Shown here piece after piece: positions 1 through 8,183 of a stretch of 64,000 bases of DNA. Under the pieces are notes generated by a model that did not search any database, was not told where the DNA came from, and saw only the letters and a list, made by a program, of their open reading frames with translations. Each line of letters starts with the position of its first letter. Within the stretch, counting starts at the first letter, position 1. The stretch spans positions 3,228,484 through 3,292,483 of the forward strand of contig NZ_AP025523.1 of assembly GCF_027923555.1 (NCBI RefSeq). Reading direction: 5' to 3'. A program made the translations under genes and the position numbers. Source of the stretch: Vulcanimicrobium alpinum. GTDB taxonomy: Bacteria; Vulcanimicrobiota; Vulcanimicrobiia; Vulcanimicrobiales; Vulcanimicrobiaceae.

Positions 1-923
1 CGATACGCGCCGATCGCTTCGAGGACGGGCCGGTCGTCGAACCGGAAGAGGTAGGTCTCGCGCTGCGCGTCGTGGCGGTATGGCGCCCACGACGGGATGC
101 AAAACGTGTCGCCGCGCTCCCAGTGCAGGGTCTCGCCGCCGACCTTCGTCGTTCCGCGACCCTCGTAGACGTGGTACACGATCCCCGCCGTCTCGCGGCG
201 CGACGGCGACGACGTCTTCGCGCTCAGCCGTTCCGCGGCGCAGCCGATGACGCGCGAGACCGATGCACCGGTGCGCTTGTGCGCATAGTCGGCGTACGCG
301 TACGGTCCCGGCTCCGCGTCGAGCCGCGCCTGCATGTCCTCCCACGGGTACTTGAGGTGCGAGTCTTCGGGCGCGGGCTCGCTGGGGAACTGCTCGGCCG
401 AGTACGGCTGCGCGAAGTTCGCCGGGAAGAATTGATAGACCGGCAGATCGAGCCCGTCGAGCCACACCATCGGCGTCTTCCCCTCGTGGCCGTGGTCGTG
501 GAACTCCCACGACGGCGTGAGGATCACGTCGCCGCGCTGCATCGTGACCTTCTCGCCGCCGACCGCGGTGAACGCGCCGTCACCCTCGATGATGAACCGC
601 AGTGCGAACGCGACGTGACGGTGAGCGCGCGCCACTTCGCCGGGCTTGATCAGCTGCAGGCCGGCGTAGAGCGTGTCGGTCGTCTTCGGCGCTTTGAGCT
701 TCGGATTCACCAGCATGAAGACGCGGCGCTCCGCATCCTGCGTGCCGACGAGGTTGCCGGAACGCTCCAGCAGCGGGCGCATCAGCGCGTAGCGCCACAC
801 GTGCGGCACCGCCTTGGGTTCGGGGTGCGGCGGCACCATCGTATCCATCACCGTCCACAGCGGCTGCGCGTCCTGCGCTTCCGCTTCGGCGAAGAGCTGC
901 TCGAGAGAATCGGTCGCGATCAT
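1..923 (-). CDS. gentisate 1,2-dioxygenase (3' end cut by window edge)
   Basis: Opens the aromatic ring of gentisate with O2 to give maleylpyruvate, a cytosolic Fe(II) cupin reaction. The 307 residues visible form two cupin halves. The first contains AHRHVAFALRF with H101 and H103 and a later H142, which fit the 2-His metal site, in a FHDHGHEG segment. The second half has WERGDTFCIPSWAPYRHDA near 268-285. The last visible residues (RFDDRPVLEAIGAY) are typical of the family C-terminus, so only some 30 residues should be missing. An ATG with GGAG upstream sets the start. It diverges from an IclR regulator 38 bp away, whose likely target it is. Salicylate or 1-hydroxy-2-naphthoate dioxygenases are close relatives and cannot be fully excluded. 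Confidence 0.85.
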   Translation of the reverse strand, partial: MIATDSLEQLFAEAEAQDAQPLWTVMDTMVPPHPEPKAVPHVWRYALMRPLLERSGNLVGTQDAERRVFMLVNPKLKAPKTTDTLYAGLQLIKPGEVARAHRHVAFALRFIIEGDGAFTAVGGEKVTMQRGDVILTPSWEFHDHGHEGKTPMVWLDGLDLPVYQFFPANFAQPYSAEQFPSEPAPEDSHLKYPWEDMQARLDAEPGPYAYADYAHKRTGASVSRVIGCAAERLSAKTSSPSRRETAGIVYHVYEGRGTTKVGGETLHWERGDTFCIPSWAPYRHDAQRETYLFRFDDRPVLEAIGAY

Positions 924-961
924 GGGGAGTGCTCCTCCGTCGTGCTGAGGAAAGTGCGCGC

Positions 962-1744
962 GTGGTGAGTGCCGACGATGGTGTTCCCGAGAACCCTCGC
1001 CGTCGCGCAGGGGTGCAATCGGTCGAGGTGGGTGCGCTGCTGCTGCGAGCGCTCGCCGATGCCGACGGGCCGCGCTCGCTCGGTGCGCTCGCGCGCGCCG
1101 CGGGGATGTCTTCGGCAAAGGCGCACCGGTATCTGGTCAGTTACGTGCAGGCCGGGCTGGTCGTACAGAGCGAGCGGAGCGGCGGCTACGACCTCGGGCC
1201 GCTCGCCGTGCGGATCGGGCTGGCGGCGCTCGAACGCTTCGACGCGGTCCGCGTCGCGGGCGAGCGGCTCGGCGAGCTGCGCGATGCCGTCGACGCAACC
1301 TCCGCGATCGCGGTCTGGACCGATGCCGGCCCGACCGTCGCGCGGATCGAACTGAGCAAGCATCCGGTCACGCTCGCCGTGCGGGTGGGGACGACGTACC
1401 CGCTGCGAACCACCGCTACGGGCCGGATCTTCCTGGCCTTTGCGCCCGACGCGGTTGCCGCGGGGATGCAGCCGGTCGACCTCGACGATCCGCAGGTTGC
1501 GGGAATACAGGCCGACGTCCGCGCGCGGCATTTGGCCCGGGTCGACGAAACGTTCCTGGTCGGCGTCAGCGCGATGGCGGCCCCGCTCTGGCATCAGGAC
1601 GGACGCCTCGCGGCAGCCGTGACCGTCATCGGGCGCGCGGGCGCGCTCGACCTGGACTGGGACGGCCCGACCGCCCGCGCCCTGCTCGCGTTCACCGCAG
1701 GATGTTCGCCCTTCGCATCGCAAAACGCATTTCGCAATCCGTAG
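962..1744 (+). CDS. IclR family transcriptional regulator
   Basis: DNA-binding regulator, probably of the gentisate genes on both sides. Residues about 12-65 form the winged helix (QSVEVGALLLRAL, then SSAKAHRYLVSYVQAGLV), followed by the GAF-like IclR effector domain (VRVGTTYPLRTTATGRIFLAF). I chose GTG at 962, or the GTG immediately after it, because GAGGAAAG lies about 8-10 bases upstream. An in-frame GTG at 929 would add 11 residues but has no ribosome site and would almost touch the divergent gene. The downstream fumarylpyruvate-hydrolase-like gene begins 13 bp after its stop, so the two are probably co-transcribed. The effector is not visible from sequence; gentisate or a ring-cleavage product is an inference from context. 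Confidence 0.88.
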   Translation: MVSADDGVPENPRRRAGVQSVEVGALLLRALADADGPRSLGALARAAGMSSAKAHRYLVSYVQAGLVVQSERSGGYDLGPLAVRIGLAALERFDAVRVAGERLGELRDAVDATSAIAVWTDAGPTVARIELSKHPVTLAVRVGTTYPLRTTATGRIFLAFAPDAVAAGMQPVDLDDPQVAGIQADVRARHLARVDETFLVGVSAMAAPLWHQDGRLAAAVTVIGRAGALDLDWDGPTARALLAFTAGCSPFASQNAFRNP

Positions 1745-1757
1745 CCGGAGGTCCCTC

Positions 1758-2633
1758 GTGAGACTCGCCCTATTCAGCACCCCGTCCACCCCCGCGCAGC
1801 CCGCCGTCGTCGAGGGCGACACGCTGCGCCCCATCGAGGGCCTCGCATCGCTCGACGCCCTGCTCGCGCTCGCACCGGCCGAGCGCGACGCCGCCGTGAA
1901 GCGGCTCGGCGCGCCGGTCCCGCTTGCGTCGGCGACGCTGCTCGCGCCGCTACACCCGCGCAAGAACGTCTTCTGCGTCGGCCGCAACTATCTCGCGCAC
2001 GCCGAGGAAGGCGCACGCGCCCGCGGCGAGGAGCTGAAGCTGCCCAAGGTGCCGACGCTCTTTTCGAAGGCGCCGACCGCGATCACCGGCCCGAAGCAGA
2101 CCCTGCACCTCGACGGCGCCGTCTCGCAGGCGTACGACTGGGAAGCCGAGCTCGCGGTCGTCATCGGGACGCGCTGCAAGAACGTGCGCGAGGAAGACGC
2201 GCTCGGCGTGATCTTCGGCTACACGTGCCTCAACGACGTGAGCGCGCGCGACCTGCAGAACGCGACCAACCAATGGTTCAAAGGAAAGACGCTCGACGAC
2301 ACGTGTCCGCTCGGACCGTCGATCGTCACCGCCGACGCGATCGGTGATCCGCAGAACCTCGAGGTCACCCTGCGCCTCAACGGCGAGGTGAAACAGCATG
2401 CGAGTACGTCGGCGATGATCTTTCCGATCGCGCGCGTGATCGCATATCTCTCCGCGGGCCTCACGCTCGAACCGGGCGACATCATCGCCACCGGGACGCC
2501 CGAGGGCGTCGGCTTCGCGCGCACGCCGCCCGAGTTTCTCAAAGACGGCGATGTGATGGAAGTCGAGATCTCGAAGATCGGGATCCTGCGCAGTCCCGTC
2601 GCGATCGCCGCCCCGGTCGGCGCGGCGCGCTGA
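1758..2633 (+). CDS. fumarylacetoacetate hydrolase family protein, likely fumarylpyruvate hydrolase
   Basis: Expected to split fumarylpyruvate into fumarate and pyruvate, the last step of the gentisate pathway. The 291-residue protein has an N-terminal cap of about 65 residues and the FAH fold, with the metal ligands in YDWEAELAVVIG (E129, E131) and D160 in GYTCLNDVSARDLQ. The substrate-site residues NQWFKGKTLDDTCPLGP and the C-terminal GDIIATGTPEGVG are intact. GTG start is supported by GGAGGT six bases upstream. No maleylpyruvate isomerase is visible beside it, so the pathway is incomplete in this window. Other FAH-fold enzymes (acylpyruvases, 2-keto-3-deoxy sugar acid dehydratases) share these motifs, so the exact substrate rests on context. 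Confidence 0.85.
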   Translation: MRLALFSTPSTPAQPAVVEGDTLRPIEGLASLDALLALAPAERDAAVKRLGAPVPLASATLLAPLHPRKNVFCVGRNYLAHAEEGARARGEELKLPKVPTLFSKAPTAITGPKQTLHLDGAVSQAYDWEAELAVVIGTRCKNVREEDALGVIFGYTCLNDVSARDLQNATNQWFKGKTLDDTCPLGPSIVTADAIGDPQNLEVTLRLNGEVKQHASTSAMIFPIARVIAYLSAGLTLEPGDIIATGTPEGVGFARTPPEFLKDGDVMEVEISKIGILRSPVAIAAPVGAAR

Positions 2634-2639
2634 CGGGCG

Positions 2640-3893
2640 ATGCGGCGGAGCGCATTTCTCGCCGGAACCGCGGCGGGCTACTCGACGGTCTTTTCACCCT
2701 ACGCGATCGCGGCGCCGGGGACCACCGTCACGCTCGGCTATCTCGATTCGGCGTCGGGCGTGCTTTCCGATATCGGCGGCTACCACGCGATCGGCGTGAA
2801 GCTCGCGCTCGCCGAAGCGAACGCGTCCGGGCGCGTGAAGTGGGCGCTGGTCAGCGGTGACGACAACTCGAAGCCGCAGACCGGGATCAACGAAGCGCAT
2901 CGCCTGATCGATCAGGAGAGGGTCGACGCGCTACTCTTCGGCACGTCGTCGGCGGTCGCGCTCGCGATCACGCCGATCGCGCTCGAAGCCGGCGTCTTCA
3001 CGCTGCTGATCGGCCCGCAGGACACCTCGCTCGCCGCCGACCACGCGACGGCGACCGCGTTCCGGTTCGCGCAGGATTGCGCGATGTTCACTAAAGCCGT
3101 CGGCCAGCGCATCCTCGCCGGCGGGAAGAAATGGTACTTCGTCGTCGAGGACTTCGCATTCGGCAAGGACGCGTACGCGCGTCTCTCCGCCCTGCTCAAA
3201 CGCGCGGGCGGGACCGAAGTCGGCGCCGACGTGCTGCGCGTGGGGACGTCCGACTTCAGCTCCACGATGACGAAGATCCGCAACACCGACACCGAGCAGG
3301 TCGTGCTCTGCCAAGGCGGCCTCGACGTGGCGGTCGCGGCGCGCGCGTTCGTCGATTTCGGCCTGCACAAGAAGATGCGCCTGGCCGGGATGACCCTCGA
3401 AGATTTCTACGCCAAGACGCTCCCGCTCGACCAGCTCGCCGGTTCGGTGTTCGCATCGCTCTGGATGCCGTCGGTCTCGCCCAGCGCGCGCGCACTGCAC
3501 GACAAGCTCGGCCGCGCGATCGGCGGCCCCGTCTCGAACCGGCATTATCTCGGCTATCTCTCGACGAAACAGCTGATCGACCGCATCAGCGCGGCCGGGA
3601 CGACGAACGCCGACAAGCTCATCGCCGCGTTCGCGGGCCACCGCTACGATTCGGCCCGCGAGAACCTCTCGACCTGGCGCGCCTGCGATCATCAGAGCGC
3701 GCACGACACCTACGCGGGCGAGGTCGTGAGCGCGGCGCGTTTCCGCAAGACCGGTTATCTGCTCGACGTCGTCGGGACCGCCGAAGCGAACGACGCTGCC
3801 GGCTCGTGCGCGAGTCCCGAAGCCTCCGCGGCGAGTCGCGCCATCGCGAGCCGGCGCCCGGGCGAACGTGAGGGCAAAGCGGTACCGCGCTGA
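2640..3893 (+). CDS. ABC-type branched-chain amino acid/aromatic acid solute-binding protein (LivJ-like)
   Basis: Periplasmic type-1 solute-binding protein. A twin-arginine-like signal (MRRSAFLAGTAAG) precedes the first lobe, beginning VTLGYLDSASGVLSDIGG, which is the usual start of this fold. Typical family features follow: DDNSKP, a GTSSAVALAITP segment, and the second lobe with VGTSDFSSTMTKIR. The C-terminal 30 residues are unusually rich in Ala, Ser and Arg and look disordered. It starts 6 bp after the fumarylpyruvate hydrolase gene, so it belongs to the same transcript and may capture an aromatic acid. Members of this family next to ring-cleavage genes often bind aromatic carboxylates; that is family knowledge, not seen here. 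No permease or ATPase gene accompanies it. Confidence 0.85.
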   Translation: MRRSAFLAGTAAGYSTVFSPYAIAAPGTTVTLGYLDSASGVLSDIGGYHAIGVKLALAEANASGRVKWALVSGDDNSKPQTGINEAHRLIDQERVDALLFGTSSAVALAITPIALEAGVFTLLIGPQDTSLAADHATATAFRFAQDCAMFTKAVGQRILAGGKKWYFVVEDFAFGKDAYARLSALLKRAGGTEVGADVLRVGTSDFSSTMTKIRNTDTEQVVLCQGGLDVAVAARAFVDFGLHKKMRLAGMTLEDFYAKTLPLDQLAGSVFASLWMPSVSPSARALHDKLGRAIGGPVSNRHYLGYLSTKQLIDRISAAGTTNADKLIAAFAGHRYDSARENLSTWRACDHQSAHDTYAGEVVSAARFRKTGYLLDVVGTAEANDAAGSCASPEASAASRAIASRRPGEREGKAVPR

Positions 3894-3968
3894 CGCGCAG
3901 GACAACTTCACCGTACCCTTACGAAATCGCGCGGGGCGTTCGAGCGTCGGCGCCGCATCGAGGCGGTG

Positions 3969-5249
3969 ATGGCGCAGGCAAGTCGTTCGGCACGATACGA
4001 CGTGGTCGTGTGCGGCGGCGGTGCGGCGGGGGTCGCGGCGGCCGTCGGCGCCGCGCGTGCCGGGGCCAAGGTCGCGCTGGTCGAACGGGCGCCGTTTCTC
4101 GGGGGCGCGGCGACGCGCAGCAGCATCCTGACCTACTGCGGTTTTTGGACGCAAGCCGATCCGCCGACGCAGATCGTCGGCGGAGTGGGCGGCGATGTGC
4201 TGCGATCGCTCGCGGAGCTCAACGGGATCATGGGACCGATCCGCACCGCTTCGACCAACGTCGTCATCGCGCTCATCGAACCCGAGCCGGTGAAGCTGGC
4301 ACTCGATCGCATCTGCGCGCAAACCGGCATCGACGTGATCCTGCACGCGCAGGTTTGCGATGCGGAGATCGACGGCGACCGCGTGTGGCGCGCGGTCGTG
4401 CTCGATCACGGCGGCCGGTTCGCGCTCGACGCGCAAGCATTCGTAGACGCCAGCGGCGAGGCCGATCTCGCCGAGCAGGCGGGGGCGGCGACGCGCTACG
4501 CCGACGGCACGCACGCACCGCAGAACGGCACGCTCGCGATGCGCGTCGGCGGGATCGCGGAAGACGCCGACGTCTCGCGCGACGCCTGGGCGCGCGCGGT
4601 GCGCAGTGCGAAAGCGCGCGGCGCGCTCCACCTCACCAAAGAGAACGGGCTGGTGGTGCGGCTGCCGCACAGCGGCGAGATCCTGGCGTTTCTCGCCGAC
4701 GAAGCCTACGACGCGCGCGACGCCCGCTCGGTCAGCGCCGCCGAACGGCGCGCGCGCGAACAAGCCTGGGCGATCACCGAGGCGATCCGCCACCTGCCGG
4801 GTCACGAACGCGCGTACTTGATCGCGACGGGGCCGGCGATCGGGACGCGCGAGTCGCGCCACGTGGTCGCGCGCGAGCGGCTGCGCGGCGTCGAAGTCCT
4901 GAGCGGACGCGTGGGCTGGAGCACGGTGGCGCTCGGCGGCTGGCCGGTCGAACTGCACCTCGGGCCGGGACGGCCGAGCGTGTGGAAGCGGATCCGCGAC
5001 GACGGTCCGTACGGCATCCCGCTGGACACGCTGCGCAGCGCGTCGTTCGTCAACTTGTTCGCCGCCGGCCGCGTTATCGACGCCGACGGTGACGCTTTCG
5101 GCTCGGCGCGCGTTATGGGGACGGCGTTCGCGACGGGGCATGCATCAGGGGTTGCCGCAGCCCTCGTCGCGAGCGGCCATTCGGCGGAAGTAGCAGCGGT
5201 CCGTGCCGAACTGCTCCGTCAGCACGCGATCCTCGCGCTCGACGCATAA
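3969..5249 (+). CDS. FAD-dependent oxidoreductase (FAD_oxidored family)
   Basis: A flavoprotein of about 426 residues with an N-terminal Rossmann motif (YDVVVCGGGAAGVAAAVGAA) for the ADP part of FAD, followed by LGGAATRSSILTYCGFW, the hallmark of the FAD_oxidored group. The C-terminal part carries LFAAGRVIDADGDAFGSARVMGT, which closes the FAD site in related enzymes. There is no signal peptide, so it should be cytosolic. The ATG at 3969 directly follows a GTG at 3966; GAGG just upstream suits either. It lies between two solute-binding protein genes on the same strand, 72 bp after one and 16 bp before the other, suggesting oxidation of an imported substrate. The substrate cannot be read from the sequence. 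Confidence 0.8.
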   Translation: MAQASRSARYDVVVCGGGAAGVAAAVGAARAGAKVALVERAPFLGGAATRSSILTYCGFWTQADPPTQIVGGVGGDVLRSLAELNGIMGPIRTASTNVVIALIEPEPVKLALDRICAQTGIDVILHAQVCDAEIDGDRVWRAVVLDHGGRFALDAQAFVDASGEADLAEQAGAATRYADGTHAPQNGTLAMRVGGIAEDADVSRDAWARAVRSAKARGALHLTKENGLVVRLPHSGEILAFLADEAYDARDARSVSAAERRAREQAWAITEAIRHLPGHERAYLIATGPAIGTRESRHVVARERLRGVEVLSGRVGWSTVALGGWPVELHLGPGRPSVWKRIRDDGPYGIPLDTLRSASFVNLFAAGRVIDADGDAFGSARVMGTAFATGHASGVAAALVASGHSAEVAAVRAELLRQHAILALDA

Positions 5250-5265
5250 GGAGCATCGTTCGATC

Positions 5266-6231
5266 ATGGTGTCTCGCGCCCGTTTCCTTGCCGCCGCCTT
5301 GGGTGGTGCGGCCTCCGTCGCGTTTCCGGCCGTCATCCGCGCGCAGAGCCGCAAGACGCTCACGATCGGCTACGTTCCCTCGACGCTCTTCGCGCCGGTC
5401 TTCGTCGCCGTCGAACGCGGATATCTGCGCGATGCGGGCTTCGACGCGATGCTCACGCCGATCGTCGCCGGCGCGGATTCGATGTCACTCGTCGCGCAAG
5501 GACAGATCGACATCGCCGCCGCGGCGCTCTCGGCGGCGTTCTACAACGCGGTCAATCGCGGCCTCGACGTGAAGTTCGTCGCGTCGACCGGCTATCAGCC
5601 GCGCAAGGGACAGCCCTCGGCCCTGCTCATCCGCCAGGACCTCTACGACGGCGGCCTGCGCGTCGCCGGGATGCGCGGCAAGAAGATCGGCTGGATCGGG
5701 AACACCGGCGCAGCGTCCGCATACTACGTCGCGCGCATCCTGCGGCCGGCGGGGTTGAAGCTCACCGACATCGAGGCCGTCAACGTCGCGAACCCCGATC
5801 AGGAAGTCGCGCTCGAACGCAAGGCGATCGACGCCGTGTTCACCTCGGCGCCGTTCACCGAACTCCTCGAACAGAGGCACCTCGGCAAAGTCGTCGCGTC
5901 GCCGCCGGCCGGGATCGCCGCCGCGGGCGTCTTCTTCGGCCCCGCACTGCTGCATAACACCGCCGCCGCGTCGTCGGTGATGACGGCGCTGCGCAAAGCC
6001 GCGAGCGAGATCGTGGGCAACGGCTACTACGACGGGCCGAACATCGACGCGTACGCGAAGTACACGAAGCAGACCATCGAGCTGATCAAGTCGGCGCCGC
6101 GCTACGAGTTCAAGCCCGATCTGCGCATCGATCAGGGGACGCTCGAAGACATGCAGCGCGAGTTCGTCGCCGACGGCATCCTCACGTACAAGACGCCGCT
6201 CAACGAAGTCCGGCTCGTCGCGCGCTTCTGA
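5266..6231 (+). CDS. NMT1/THI5/SsuA-like solute-binding protein
   Basis: Periplasmic type-2 binding protein of 321 residues from the nitrate/sulfonate/taurine/thiamine-precursor group. A signal peptide (MVSRARFLAAALGGAASVAF, cut near VIRAQS) is followed by LTIGYVPSTLFAPVFVAVER, GYLRDAGFDAMLTPIVAGAD and a GQIDIAAAALSAAF segment, all normal for the family. I set the start at ATG 5266 because the in-frame ATG 63 bases earlier lies inside the preceding gene; AAGGAG overlaps that gene's stop codon 13 bases upstream. It is the second binding protein in this locus and again has no permease or ATPase neighbour. Binding of an organic acid rather than a sulfonate is possible, since this family is used broadly in catabolic clusters. 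Confidence 0.82.
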   Translation: MVSRARFLAAALGGAASVAFPAVIRAQSRKTLTIGYVPSTLFAPVFVAVERGYLRDAGFDAMLTPIVAGADSMSLVAQGQIDIAAAALSAAFYNAVNRGLDVKFVASTGYQPRKGQPSALLIRQDLYDGGLRVAGMRGKKIGWIGNTGAASAYYVARILRPAGLKLTDIEAVNVANPDQEVALERKAIDAVFTSAPFTELLEQRHLGKVVASPPAGIAAAGVFFGPALLHNTAAASSVMTALRKAASEIVGNGYYDGPNIDAYAKYTKQTIELIKSAPRYEFKPDLRIDQGTLEDMQREFVADGILTYKTPLNEVRLVARF

Positions 6232-6277
6232 CCGCACCCGCACCGGTGACGCCGCGGCGGCGTCGAAGCCTTCCGGT

Positions 6278-6634
6278 ATGGAACGCACGCTCGCCGGAAC
6301 GCTCGCCCTCGCCCTGACCGCCGTCGGCGCGCTCGCGGTCGCCGCGCCGAAACTCTCCGCGGGCCAGTATGGGCTGCCGACGGACGATCCCGGCGGCCTC
6401 GGTTTCGTGCGTGCGACCGGCGCGCGTGACATGCTGCTGGGCCTGCTGGTATTCGCGGTCCTCGACGATGCGCCGCGCCTGCGCCGCGCGCTCGGAATCG
6501 TCTCGCTGGCCGGACTCGCCGACGCCGCAGCGCTCGGGTCGGTCCGCGGCTGGCGCCCTCAGCACGCGATCCATTTGAGCGGCTTCGCCGCGCTCGCCCT
6601 CGCCGCGCTGGCGGTGCGCGACCGGACTGACTAG
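6278..6634 (+). CDS. DUF4267 family membrane protein
   Basis: Small integral membrane protein of 118 residues with about four hydrophobic segments (residues 5-24, 48-62, 72-88, 98-112). The pattern YGLPTDDPGGLGFVRATGA followed by RDMLLGLLVFAVL matches the DUF4267 family, whose function is unknown. It stands alone between the solute-binding gene and an acyltransferase. Nothing in the neighbourhood suggests a role. Confidence 0.7.
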   Translation: MERTLAGTLALALTAVGALAVAAPKLSAGQYGLPTDDPGGLGFVRATGARDMLLGLLVFAVLDDAPRLRRALGIVSLAGLADAAALGSVRGWRPQHAIHLSGFAALALAALAVRDRTD

Positions 6635-6666
6635 GGAGCGGCGCCCCCGCGCGCTAAACGCCGCAC

Positions 6667-7878
6667 GTGCGCACGCGCAGCGGCCGGTTCGCCACGATCG
6701 ACGGACTCCGCGGGATCGCGATCCTGCTGGTCGTCTGGTTTCACGTCTGGCAGATCACCTGGCAAAGCGCGGTCATTCCCGTCGTCAACCTCTCGCTGCA
6801 GCCGCTCGCAGAGACCGGCTTCATCGGCGTCGCGCTGTTCTTCTTCATCTCCGGCTTCGTGCTGATGCTGCCGTACGCGCAGGCGCATGCGGAGCGCATG
6901 CCGCCGCCGTCGCTGCGGCAGTTCGTCCTGCGGCGGTTCTTCAAGATCGTGCCGTCGTACGTGCTCTGCATCGCGGCGCTGATCGCAATCGGGTACCAAA
7001 CGTATCCGAACGCGCTCGCGGCGCTGCGCGACGTCGCGTTCCACCTGCTCTTCGTGCACGACTGGTTCGCCGCGACCAGCGGTTCGATCGACGGCGTCAT
7101 GTGGTCGCTGGGCACGGAGGTGCAGTTCTACGTGCTGTTCCCACCGATTGCATATGCGTTCGTGCGACGACCGGCGATGGTCGCGCTCGCGATGCTCGCG
7201 GTCGCGATCGGCTGGCGCGCTTGGTGCGTGGCGAGCGATCACTATTTCCTCTCGCAACGGATGCAGCAGCTGCCGGCGTATCTCGATTTCTTCGCCGCCG
7301 GGATGGCCGGCGCGTGGGCGTACACCGCGATCGCGCTGCACCGCCCGACGATCGCGCGTCGCACGTGGGCGTTCACGGCACTCTCGATCGCGGGGCTGGC
7401 GGGGATCGTCGCGGTCGCCGGCGCGTACTACGATCACCGGTTCGATCCCGAGTGGCCGAACCGCTCGGAACCGTATCTGCGGCCGGCGCTCGCGCTCGCG
7501 GCGCTGGCGGCGGCTTTGGGCTCGCTCTTCGCGATACGCGCGTTTCAGCGCGTGCTGGCGAACCCCGCGCTGCTCTTCCTCGCGGCGATCTCGTACAATC
7601 TGTACCTTTGGCATCAGCCGATCGCTCGCGAGCTCGAGCGGCTGCACGTGCCGCCGATCGCGACCGCCGATCCGCACGACGATCGCGTGTGGCAGATCGC
7701 CTTCTGGTTCGTCGCGATCCCGGCCGCGATAGCGATCTCCGCCGCACTGACGTACGCGTTCGAGCATCCGCTGATGCGCTGGGGCAAGAGATTCGAAACG
7801 CGGCGATCGCGCGCCGCCCAACGACGTCACGCCGAGCAACGTCACGCTGAGCTTGTCGAAGCGCCGCCGCAGTCGTGA
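6667..7878 (+). CDS. acyltransferase 3 family membrane protein (OafA/YrhL type)
   Basis: Inner-membrane O-acyltransferase that usually acetylates cell-surface sugars. The sequence opens with FATIDGLRGIAILLVVWFHV, the family signature containing the catalytic His, and continues through about ten hydrophobic segments, including FFFISGFVLMLPYA and GVMWSLGTEVQFYVLFPPI, both family landmarks. GTG start. Only the membrane domain is present; no periplasmic SGNH domain follows. The last 15 or so codons run into a dispersed repeat and encode RHAEQRHAELVEAPPQS, so the C-terminal tail was apparently written by the repeat rather than conserved protein sequence. The acceptor molecule is unknown. Confidence 0.85.
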   Translation: MRTRSGRFATIDGLRGIAILLVVWFHVWQITWQSAVIPVVNLSLQPLAETGFIGVALFFFISGFVLMLPYAQAHAERMPPPSLRQFVLRRFFKIVPSYVLCIAALIAIGYQTYPNALAALRDVAFHLLFVHDWFAATSGSIDGVMWSLGTEVQFYVLFPPIAYAFVRRPAMVALAMLAVAIGWRAWCVASDHYFLSQRMQQLPAYLDFFAAGMAGAWAYTAIALHRPTIARRTWAFTALSIAGLAGIVAVAGAYYDHRFDPEWPNRSEPYLRPALALAALAAALGSLFAIRAFQRVLANPALLFLAAISYNLYLWHQPIARELERLHVPPIATADPHDDRVWQIAFWFVAIPAAIAISAALTYAFEHPLMRWGKRFETRRSRAAQRRHAEQRHAELVEAPPQS

Positions 7879-7940
7879 AATGCGACGAAGCGTCCCCTGA
7901 GTGCACGGCATCGGCGGCGCTTCGACAAGCTCAGCGTGAC
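7841..7940. repeat. dispersed inverted repeat, copy A (28-bp perfect arms)
   Basis: The left arm 7841-7868 begins GTCACGCTGAGC and continues TTGTCGAAGCGCCGCC. The right arm 7913-7940 is its exact reverse complement, separated by 44 bases, so a transcript could fold into a 28-bp hairpin. A half copy (GTCACGCCGAGC) precedes the left arm at 7826. The left arm overlaps the 3' end of the acyltransferase gene. The same family recurs at four other places in the window. Confidence 0.9.
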
Positions 7941-8183
7941 GTCGCCTCAGCGGCCGCGTGACGGGGCGCATGCTCGCGTGAGTGGGAACGTGCGCGGGTA
8001 GAACTGCGAGAGTCGTCCGGCGTCGCGAGCGTTTTCGACCTTTCCGTAGCGCGATCGCCTGAAGGTCCTCCGGAGTCGCGGGAGGGACGGCACAGCAGCG
8101 ACACGGGCACGACCGCCGCGCGGCGACGCGCGGCGGGCTTGCTTGCCGAAGGAGCGGCGGCGTCCAAGTGCGATATGGGTCGC
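7941..8183. other. non-coding stretch upstream of the transhydrogenase operon
   Basis: Together with the repeat this leaves about 300 bases without a convincing gene between the acyltransferase and pntAA. Reading frames here are arginine-rich shadows. It should hold the promoter of the pnt operon, but I cannot identify clear -35 and -10 boxes. An AAGGAG at 8148-8153 is too far from the conserved ATG to be its ribosome site. Confidence 0.4.

Noticed and set aside
2931-5141. 736-codon open frame on the minus strand
   Set aside because: Spans the reverse of two clearly recognised genes and is Arg-rich throughout.
6240-6262. Short GC palindrome (GACGCCGC/GCGGCGTC) after the NMT1-like gene, considered as a terminator
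   Set aside because: The stem leaves a one-base loop, which cannot form a normal hairpin, and no T-run follows.
8139-8183. Earlier in-frame starts for pntAA at 8139 and 8175
   Set aside because: The family begins at the MKIAVPKE-type strand; the added residues are not conserved and no well-spaced ribosome site supports them.
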